A stretch of DNA of 18,535 nucleotides from JBOGEB01 sp050743125 (GTDB lineage: Bacteria > Actinomycetota > Nitriliruptoria > Euzebyales > Egibacteraceae): NCBI GenBank assembly GCA_050743125.1, contig JBOGEB010000074.1, forward strand, positions 1 through 18,535, given 5' to 3'. The translations under genes and the position numbers were made by a program. Below, piece by piece: positions 13,617-18,535 of this stretch. The stretch's first letter is position 1. Every line of letters begins with the position of its first letter. The notes under the pieces are model-generated. The model was not told the origin of the DNA. It saw nothing but the letters and a program-made list of their open reading frames with translations, and searched no databases.

Positions 13617-14012
13617 TCATCGTCCACATCGGGCCGATTCGGGGCCGATATCGGGCAGCGGTCCGGGAACGTAGCCCGGTTCCCGCCATCCCCCGCACTT
13701 GCAGTTGCGCTCATGCGTCTGCAAGCAGTCATAGACCCACTCGACGGTGCGGGTCAACGCCTCCTCTGGCGTCTCGTAGCGCGGCTCCTCTTCGAACCTC
13801 GCCAACGCATAGCCGTAGTACGGCGAGCCGTTGGTCGGGTGCGGCCGGCTGACCGCCAGGAAGCGGTTAGCGGCACGAATCCGTAAGAGGCGCTGCTCAT
13901 CAGGATCGCTGACCAGGACCGCGATCGCGCGGTCAACAAGCTGCTTCAGGGGTTCACGGTGGCCTTGCCGGACCCAGCGCCGGGCGAGCCGCATCGCATC
14001 GCGCTCATCCAT
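13617..14012 (-). CDS. Hypothetical protein, 131 residues
   Basis: The ATG at 14012 gives a soluble, charged protein. It begins MDERDAMRLARRWVRQGHRE and is helical in its first half, followed by NRFLAVSRPHPTNGSPYYGYALARFEE. The C-terminal part has three close cysteines (YDCLQTHERNCKCGGW) and a Pro/Gly-rich tail. There is no signal peptide or membrane segment. I do not recognise the family. The Cys/His cluster could bind metal, but one ligand set is incomplete. Codon bias is weaker than in its neighbours, and it stands between two unrelated units, so it may be a recent arrival. Confidence 0.6.
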   Translation of the reverse strand: MDERDAMRLARRWVRQGHREPLKQLVDRAIAVLVSDPDEQRLLRIRAANRFLAVSRPHPTNGSPYYGYALARFEEEPRYETPEEALTRTVEWVYDCLQTHERNCKCGGWREPGYVPGPLPDIGPESARCGR

Positions 14013-14087
14013 ACGGGTGACGCTACCAGGCGCAGCGGCTCGAGGCCCACGAGGCTGGACGAGGCATCCCCCCGAGTCCGTGGACCA

Positions 14088-15035
14088 CTAGCCGTCGCTG
14101 TAGATGCGTCGGATGATCTGTTCGATGTCGGGCTCCTCGACGGTCAGGTCGACGAGCTCCGCCTGGGCGGCGACCGCCGCCGTGAGCTGCGCGGCGCTCA
14201 CCTCGTCACGGCGGAAACGCAGCCACTGGCGCGGACCCTCGACCCGCTCGACGCGTGCGCCGGCGACCGACAGCGGCGGGCTCGGCTCGGTGAGGTCCAC
14301 GACCAGCGTCCGCTCCTCGCCGTACCGGCACACCAGCTCGTCGACCGTGCCGTCGTAGACGAGCAGGCCGCGGTCGATGATGAGCAGACGCCGGCAGAGC
14401 CGCTCGATGTCGGACAGGTCATGGGTCGTCAGCAGCACGGTCAGCCCGCGCTCACGGTTCATCGCGACGAGGAACTCGCGCACGCGGGCCTTGGCGACCA
14501 CGTCCAGCCCGATCGTCGGCTCGTCGAGGAACAGGACCTCCGGGTCGTGGAGCATCGCGGCGACCAGCTCGCCGCGCACCCGCTGGCCCAGCGACAGCTG
14601 CCGCACCGGAGTGTCCAGAAACCCGCCGAGGTCGAGCAGCTCCCGGAACGTCGCGAGGTTCGCTCGGTACGCCGGCTCGGGGACCCGGTAGATGTGGCGG
14701 AGCAGCTCGAAGGACTCCACCAGCGGCAGGTCCCACCACAGCTGCACCCGCTGCCCGAACATCACCCCGATCCGCGCGGCCAGCTGACGCCGCTGCCGGG
14801 ACGGGTCCAGGCCCCCCACCGTCACCTGGCCGCTGCTGGGGACCAGGACCCCGGTCAGCATCTTGACCGTCGTCGACTTGCCGGCGCCGTTCGGCCCGAG
14901 GTACCCCACGACCTCCCCCGCCTCGACGCGGAAGCTGATCCCCCCCACCGCCTCCACGACGCGCCGCTCGCGCCGGACCCGGCCGCGGCGGACCCGGACG
15001 ACGAAACGCTTGCGCAGCTCGCGGACCTCGATCAT
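14088..15035 (-). CDS. ABC-2 type exporter ATP-binding protein
   Basis: This is a 315-residue ATPase. Walker A is GPNGAGKSTTVKMLTG (about residues 46-61), the Q-loop region is MFGQRVQLWWDLP, the signature is LSLGQRVRGELVAAML, Walker B is VLFLDEPTIGLD, and the H-loop His is in LLTTHDLSDIERL. A C-terminal regulatory tail follows (about 230-315, ending EQIIRRIYSDG). GQRVQLWWDLP and LSLGQR are characteristic of the COG4586 exporter ATPases that work with ABC2_membrane_6 permeases. The ATG at 15035 overlaps the stop of the upstream permease as ATGA, and it is the last of three genes. The substrate is unknown. Relatives are annotated as daunorubicin-like or uncharacterised exporters. Confidence 0.92.
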   Translation of the reverse strand: MIEVRELRKRFVVRVRRGRVRRERRVVEAVGGISFRVEAGEVVGYLGPNGAGKSTTVKMLTGVLVPSSGQVTVGGLDPSRQRRQLAARIGVMFGQRVQLWWDLPLVESFELLRHIYRVPEPAYRANLATFRELLDLGGFLDTPVRQLSLGQRVRGELVAAMLHDPEVLFLDEPTIGLDVVAKARVREFLVAMNRERGLTVLLTTHDLSDIERLCRRLLIIDRGLLVYDGTVDELVCRYGEERTLVVDLTEPSPPLSVAGARVERVEGPRQWLRFRRDEVSAAQLTAAVAAQAELVDLTVEEPDIEQIIRRIYSDG

Positions 15036-15823
15036 CCGCCCGCGCTCCGGTAGTGGCGGACAGCGACCCGCCACACGCCCCCGGCGCAGCCCGCGGCGAC
15101 CAGCGCGACCGCCGGCGCGGCGAACCGCAGCCAGAACGGCAAGCCGAGCGGGTCGGGCTTGTCGAGCAGGTACAGCGCCGGGAAGTAGCAGACGAACGCC
15201 ATCGGGACGACGTACGCGAGGAACCGCCGCAGCCACGCGTCGTAGACGGTGATCGGGAACTGCGTCAAGAAGCTGCCGCCGTACGTGAACGCGTTCGCGG
15301 TCTCCTTGCCCTCCACCGACCAGAACACGACGCAGATCGCCAGCACCCAGACCGCAGCGAAGATCAACGCGCCGGCCAGAATCGTCACGAGCAGCAGCAC
15401 GACCTTGATTCCCGTCCAGTGGACCTGGAGCCGGGACAGCGCATAGACGAGCACGCACAGGCCCTGCGCCGCCTTCCCGAGCCTGCGCAGCTCAAAGTCC
15501 AACGTCACCACCTGAAACAGCACACCACGCGGCCGGATCAGCAGCAGGTCGAACGAGCCGTCGCGGACCAGCAAAGCCAGGTCGTCGAGATGTCCGATCA
15601 CCAGGTCGACGAGGGCGAACGACAGCGTCGACAACGCGTAGAGCAGCGACACCTCGGCGATCGACCAGCCAGCGAGCCGGCCCACGTTATGGAAGATGAT
15701 CAGCACGGCGGCGAAGTCCAGGCCGGAGCCGCCGAACGCCCCGACCACATCGAGCACGAACGACGTCCGGTACTGCAGCTGCGCCCGCACCCGCGCGCCG
15801 ACGAGCCGGCAGTAGAGCGCCAC
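15032..15823 (-). CDS. ABC-2 family permease (ABC2_membrane_6), second subunit
   Basis: From the GTG at 15823 this is 263 residues, beginning MALYCRLVGARVRAQLQYRTS, the usual N-terminus of this family. About six membrane segments are visible. Conserved family features include DLLLIRPRGVLFQVV and TQFPITVYDAWLRRFLAYVVPMAF. The open frame extends to 15886, but those extra codons lie in the dispersed repeat R2 and do not look like protein, which supports the shorter start. It overlaps the ATPase by 4 bases and pairs with the permease at 15974-16765 to form a heteromeric exporter. Confidence 0.88.
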   Translation of the reverse strand: MALYCRLVGARVRAQLQYRTSFVLDVVGAFGGSGLDFAAVLIIFHNVGRLAGWSIAEVSLLYALSTLSFALVDLVIGHLDDLALLVRDGSFDLLLIRPRGVLFQVVTLDFELRRLGKAAQGLCVLVYALSRLQVHWTGIKVVLLLVTILAGALIFAAVWVLAICVVFWSVEGKETANAFTYGGSFLTQFPITVYDAWLRRFLAYVVPMAFVCYFPALYLLDKPDPLGLPFWLRFAAPAVALVAAGCAGGVWRVAVRHYRSAGG

Positions 15824-15925
15824 GGCCTCAGAGCATGTGTCGGAACACCGGAGGACGGTGTCGCGGAATCGCCGACGAAGGCTCACCAGGACGTCTCACC
15901 GCTCCACCCCCAAGGACGACCAGCG
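15824..15925. repeat. Dispersed repeat R2 (related to 8893-8990)
   Basis: R2 fills most of the 150-base gap between the two permease genes. Its core (15870-15902) contains gccgacgaag and ggacgtctcaccgc and matches R1 with one indel and few changes. The similarity continues to the very start of the 15823 permease. In both copies the repeat precedes a minus-strand gene with the same polarity. No ORF or strong hairpin in it explains the conservation. Confidence 0.6.
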
Positions 15926-15973
15926 GGACCCCTGCCCAGGCGCACCCGCTCTGGCCTGTTTTGACGCATGCTC

Positions 15974-16765
15974 TCAGCCACCCTGCACCACCAGCCGCCG
16001 TGTCCCGGCCGCGAACAGCGCCCTGCCCAGGAGCAGCAGCGCCACGAGCCAGCCGGCCTGGGCCGCCAGCGCAGTCAGGACCGCCGGCCCGCGGACCGCG
16101 CCGACGAAGACGTCGATCGGCGTCTGGGCCATCGCCGGGAACGGCGTCGCATGAGCGACGGCGGCGAGCCACTCCGGGAACAGCGCGACCGGCACGACGA
16201 ACCCGGACAAGAGCGTGGCGGTAAGCGTCGCCAACGACGCCACACCGCGGTAGTCGGCGAGCCAGAACGCGGGCAGGTTGTACCCGAAGCGGAACGCGTA
16301 GCTCACCGCGACGGCCAGAGCGACGCTGGCCAGGAACGCCAGCCAGACGAGCGGCCTGGACGGCACGGTCAGGTCGAACACCAGGACGCCCACGAGCAGC
16401 GGCGGGATCCCGCGGAACAGCGCGTGGTAGCACGCACGCCCGAGGTCGAAGGCCAGCCCTCCCAGCTGCACGTCCAGCGGCCGTGACAGGTCGACAGCGA
16501 TGTCGCCGCTGCGGATCCGCAGCGCCAGCTCCTTCCAGCCCCAGAGGTAGACCGTCATGAGCAGCGCCTGCGTGAGCCAGGTGTAGCTCATCGCGTCGGC
16601 CGCGTCGTAGCCGCCGATCTGGTGGCGCTGCCGGAACAGCGCGAGCAGGACGGAGCCGCGCATGAACCCGAACACCACGTTCGTGAACAGCCCAGCCCAG
16701 GTCGCGGCCGGATACGCCGCGTACCGTCGATACCCCCGACGCGCGACCTCCCAGTACAAACGCAC
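15974..16765 (-). CDS. ABC-2 family permease (ABC2_membrane_6), first subunit
   Basis: This is a 263-residue permease from a GTG at 16765 (MRLYWEVARRGYRRYAAYPA), the first gene of the exporter unit. About six hydrophobic segments are present. Family features include YTWLTQALLMTVYLWGWKELALRIRSGDIAVDLSRPLD and the later FPEWLAAVAHATPFPAMAQTPIDVF, as in COG4587 permeases. No ribosome-binding site precedes the start. TACACT lies 9 bases upstream (16775-16780), so a nearly leaderless transcript is possible. It works with the 15032-15823 permease and the 14088-15035 ATPase. Confidence 0.9.
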   Translation of the reverse strand: MRLYWEVARRGYRRYAAYPAATWAGLFTNVVFGFMRGSVLLALFRQRHQIGGYDAADAMSYTWLTQALLMTVYLWGWKELALRIRSGDIAVDLSRPLDVQLGGLAFDLGRACYHALFRGIPPLLVGVLVFDLTVPSRPLVWLAFLASVALAVAVSYAFRFGYNLPAFWLADYRGVASLATLTATLLSGFVVPVALFPEWLAAVAHATPFPAMAQTPIDVFVGAVRGPAVLTALAAQAGWLVALLLLGRALFAAGTRRLVVQGG

Positions 16766-16862
16766 AAGCGGAAAAGTGTACGCACCCCCACCCGGCGGTG
16801 CGGGAGAAGTCGGTCGCCGCGCCGATCCAGCGCACAGGACGAGCGCGGCGCCCTGAGCGACT

Positions 16863-16995
16863 GGCGACGGGTCGGACCCGCCAATCGGGATGCTGACCAG
16901 CCCCTGACGATGCTGGGGCGACGGCCGTCATTGCCGCTGGCGCGAACTGACCGGCACGGTCGGCCGTCAGGCCATGGTGTTGGCCGTAACCAAAC
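16863..16995 (+). promoter_or_regulatory. Structured leader region upstream of the membrane protein/glycosyltransferase genes
   Basis: The 307 bases between the permease start (16765) and the next gene (17073) hold no ORF I trust. Several stems can form: GGGT/ACCC (16869-16872 with 16876-16879), GCC/GGC (16933-16935 with 16939-16941), GACCG/CGGTC (16949-16953 with 16957-16961), and a closing 8-bp pairing of 16920-16927 with 16961-16968. The stretch is followed by a terminator-like hairpin. It matches no riboswitch class I know by eye. A further CGCACC/GGTGCG stem lies at 16781-16802, near the divergent permease promoter. Confidence 0.4.
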
Positions 16996-17016
16996 CGGCG
17001 GCGGCGCCGTCTTTTT
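16996..17016 (+). terminator. Terminator-like hairpin with T tract in the 5' leader
   Basis: CGGCG (16996-17000) and CGCCG (17005-17009) form a 5-bp GC stem with a GCGG loop, followed by TCTTTTT (17010-17016). No plus-strand gene ends just upstream and the next gene starts 57 bases downstream. It therefore looks like an attenuator or a block to stray transcription. Confidence 0.55.
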
Positions 17017-17072
17017 ACTCGATCGAAGGCTTTCACACGGACAGAAGAACAGCGAACAAAGAAAGGAAAGAC

Positions 17073-17177
17073 GTGTACGGCCTGCTCAATATTGGCCTCG
17101 GCTCCCTCGTGCTCACCATTGTGGGACTGATGGGCGCGGGAGCCGGTGCGCTGCTGCGACGGATGAGACGCCGATGA
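17073..17177 (+). CDS. 34-residue membrane protein ahead of the glycosyltransferase
   Basis: The GTG at 17073 is preceded by AAAGGAAAG, a good ribosome-binding site. It encodes MYGLLNIGLGSLVLTIVGLM followed by GAGAGALLRRMRRR: one transmembrane helix and a basic cytoplasmic end. An upstream ATG at 16974 would run through the terminator-like hairpin and is less likely. The TGA stop is directly followed by the GTG of the glycosyltransferase (17178), and an ATG also overlaps it, so the two are translationally coupled. I infer a membrane-anchoring or accessory subunit. Many family 2 glycosyltransferases have such an N-terminal helix fused to them. Confidence 0.6.
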   Translation: MYGLLNIGLGSLVLTIVGLMGAGAGALLRRMRRR

Positions 17178-18137
17178 GTGCCCAACCGCTCCCGCAGCTG
17201 GTCGAGGAAGAAGGGGAGCCCACGGCTCCGCTCCGCACCGCCCACCGTCACGGTCATCATCCCTGCGCACAACGAAGCGGAGTCAATCACCGAAACCGTC
17301 CGCTCCTGTCTTGAGCAGACCTACAAGCCCCAGCGGGTGCTGGTGATGGCGGACGCGTGCAGCGATGACACTGCCGAGCTGGCGCGGGAAGCGGGCGCCG
17401 AGGTCATCGAGGTCGACTTCAAGTGCAAGTCGTTGTGTCAACGGGCGGCGCTGGAACTCGTCACCACGGACATTGTCGTAGGCCTAGACGCCGACTCGAC
17501 GTTCTCTCCCAATGCGATTGCGCTGATGGTGGTAGACCTCCACAAGGGCTACGACGCGACCTGTACCACCGTCCTCCCCAAGCAGGAGAAGGGCCTGTTC
17601 CCTCGTTCGAGGGCACTGAACTACGCGGTGGCCTGCAGGTGGTGGCGCTTCATCGAGAAGGGCCTCGGGAGGCTCCAATGCATCTCGGGGTGCGGCTACG
17701 CGATGCGGGTGAAGACCCTGAGGGACGCGGGAGGGTTCGCCGTCGACGCGATCTCGGAGGACCGCTTGACCACCTGGGACCTGTACGCGCACGGAGCGCG
17801 GATCACGTACACCCCGGCGGCTCTGGTGTACACGCAGGAGCCAGAGACGCTGAAGACGTATTATAAACAGCTCAAACCGATGGTCGGCGAGCTGGTTTCA
17901 GGTAGTGAGCATCCACAGGAAGCAACTCGTCAAGCCCAACGTCCTCCTGATCGTGCTGGCGACCCTGTGGGACATCATCACCGCTCCGGTGATCTATTTG
18001 GTTTTTCTCTATGGGCTCTACGTGCATGGAGGGGGCCTCATATTACTTCTCTGGCTTGCGGCGAGAATCCTGTTCATCGTGGCTGTCGCGACCCCTCTTC
18101 TGGGGATCAAAAGGACGCTGCTCTGCATCGTCCCTAA
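17178..18137 (+). CDS. Family 2 glycosyltransferase, N-terminal catalytic part (frame broken near 17877)
   Basis: The GT-A domain is clear to about residue 233: PTVTVIIPAHNEAESITETV (22-41), MADACSDDTAELA (57-69), LDADS (103-107, metal/nucleotide-sugar DxD), LNYAVACRWWRF, ISGCGYAMR and ISEDRLTTWDLY (catalytic base Asp195 in the ED motif). The motif QxxRW should follow as QLKRW, but an extra C at 17877-17878 shifts the frame right after QLK. The remaining codons to 18137 are out-of-frame sequence. The correct frame continues to the window end. Processive relatives make polysaccharides such as hyaluronan, chitin-like or poly-GlcNAc chains. If the break is real the protein lacks its membrane part. 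The N-terminus is uncertain because an overlapping ATG at 17174 is in another frame. Confidence 0.75.
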   Translation: MPNRSRSWSRKKGSPRLRSAPPTVTVIIPAHNEAESITETVRSCLEQTYKPQRVLVMADACSDDTAELAREAGAEVIEVDFKCKSLCQRAALELVTTDIVVGLDADSTFSPNAIALMVVDLHKGYDATCTTVLPKQEKGLFPRSRALNYAVACRWWRFIEKGLGRLQCISGCGYAMRVKTLRDAGGFAVDAISEDRLTTWDLYAHGARITYTPAALVYTQEPETLKTYYKQLKPMVGELVSGSEHPQEATRQAQRPPDRAGDPVGHHHRSGDLFGFSLWALRAWRGPHITSLACGENPVHRGCRDPSSGDQKDAALHRP

Positions 18138-18535
18138 CGAAATCGTGTCACTGCTGGACAGGGGTATTTACTTCACGACGTTCTGCAGGGAATGGCTCTT
18201 CGGTCGGCACTACGCGTCGTGGACGGGCCGGCAGGGGCGCAAGACCGTGATCACCCGGATGAGGTTGCCCCGCAAACTCACCTTCGCCAGCTCGCTCGGT
18301 CTGGTCGTGCTGCTGCTTCCCGCGACGCTCGCGGTCCTTCCCTCCCCTGTACGGGACCGTGTGCTCGAAAGCGTGCTCGCGGAGCCACAGCCATCCAAGG
18401 TCGAGCCGGATCCATCGCCGGGCCGGTCCCACCGGAAGGCTCGGTTGGTCCGTCAAGAGCCTGGCCGGGCTGGTGATGGCCTCCTGCCGTCCCTGCCCGC
18501 GCCGTCGCCGAGCCCCACCCCGGACCCCAGCCCCA
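17905..18535 (+). pseudogene. Glycosyltransferase C-terminal membrane part, displaced by a frameshift and cut by the window end
   Basis: In the frame entered at 17878 the sequence reads RWSASWFQVVSIHRKQLVKP, then two hydrophobic segments (NVLLIVLATLWDIITAPVIY and LILLLWLAARILFIVAVATP), then LLDRGIYFTTFCREWLFGRHYASWTGRQG. This is the normal continuation of the family 2 glycosyltransferase at 17178. A third hydrophobic segment near 18290-18340 is followed by a Pro/Ser/Lys-rich tail (LPAPSPSPTPDPSP) that is still open at the window end. A GTG at 17905 could start a separate product, but it has no convincing ribosome-binding site. Codons such as tat, tta, ata and ttt are commoner here than elsewhere in the window, hinting at foreign origin. 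Confidence 0.65.

Noticed and set aside
16863..16995. Known riboswitch (c-di-AMP ydaO, c-di-GMP GEMM, ZTP, guanidine)
   Set aside because: I looked for their invariant core motifs and could not find them, so only an unassigned structured leader is reported.
1..18535. Anti-phage defence system, toxin-antitoxin pair or integrated phage
   Set aside because: Apart from the decayed DUF4143-type ATPase fragment, no nuclease, reverse transcriptase, TIR, integrase or toxin-antitoxin pair was seen.

Overview
The window is high-GC bacterial chromosome and almost certainly comes from an actinomycete (Actinomycetota). The evidence is the strong G/C third-position bias, frequent GTG starts and ATGA/GTGA gene overlaps, a CrgA division protein, a class E sortase beside a DUF881 gene, and an F420-type luciferase-like oxidoreductase. 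I cannot name the genus. I see no tRNA, rRNA, CRISPR array, transposase or complete phage or defence system.

Layout. (1) 14-3138, minus strand: a compact molybdate operon, transcribed in the order HTH-Mop regulator, modA, modB, modC. Two of its three junctions overlap by 4 bases. (2) 3188-3520: a decayed fragment of an AAA/DUF4143-type ATPase carrying two frameshifts. (3) 3516-6272: a group that looks linked to metal or envelope stress. It holds a BNR-repeat lipoprotein divergent from a BlaI/CopY repressor with a palindromic site between them, a truncated membrane gene in the place where an M56 protease normally follows blaI, a Met-rich SHOCT protein, a second, frameshifted SHOCT remnant, and a type-1 copper (cupredoxin) lipoprotein. 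(4) 6273-6611: a gene-free stretch with a nested perfect palindrome and a repeat shared with region 2. (5) 6612-11243, minus strand: a cytochrome P450, an LLM-class flavin oxidoreductase, and a large adenylate-forming enzyme with a Lys/Ala/Pro-rich N-terminal extension and degenerate catalytic motifs. (6) 11374-13039: a cell-envelope locus with a 43-residue membrane protein, class E sortase and a disrupted DUF881 gene, divergent from crgA. (7) 13100-14012: two small uncharacterised proteins. (8) 14088-16765, minus strand: an ABC-2 type exporter with two different permeases and one ATPase. (9) 16766-18535, plus strand: a structured leader ending in a terminator-like hairpin, a 34-residue membrane protein, and a family 2 glycosyltransferase whose reading frame breaks inside its QxxRW motif and which runs off the window.

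The most unusual signals are: a roughly 95-base dispersed repeat (R1/R2) in front of the oxidoreductase and in front of an ABC permease; the nested palindrome at 6461-6534; the atypical adenylating enzyme, whose start depends on a G8 tract; the structured leader before the glycosyltransferase; and several genes at different stages of decay (DUF4143 ATPase, M56, SHOCT, DUF881, glycosyltransferase). I did not find a convincing complete new system. The best leads are these repeats and the leader, which need a whole-genome comparison.
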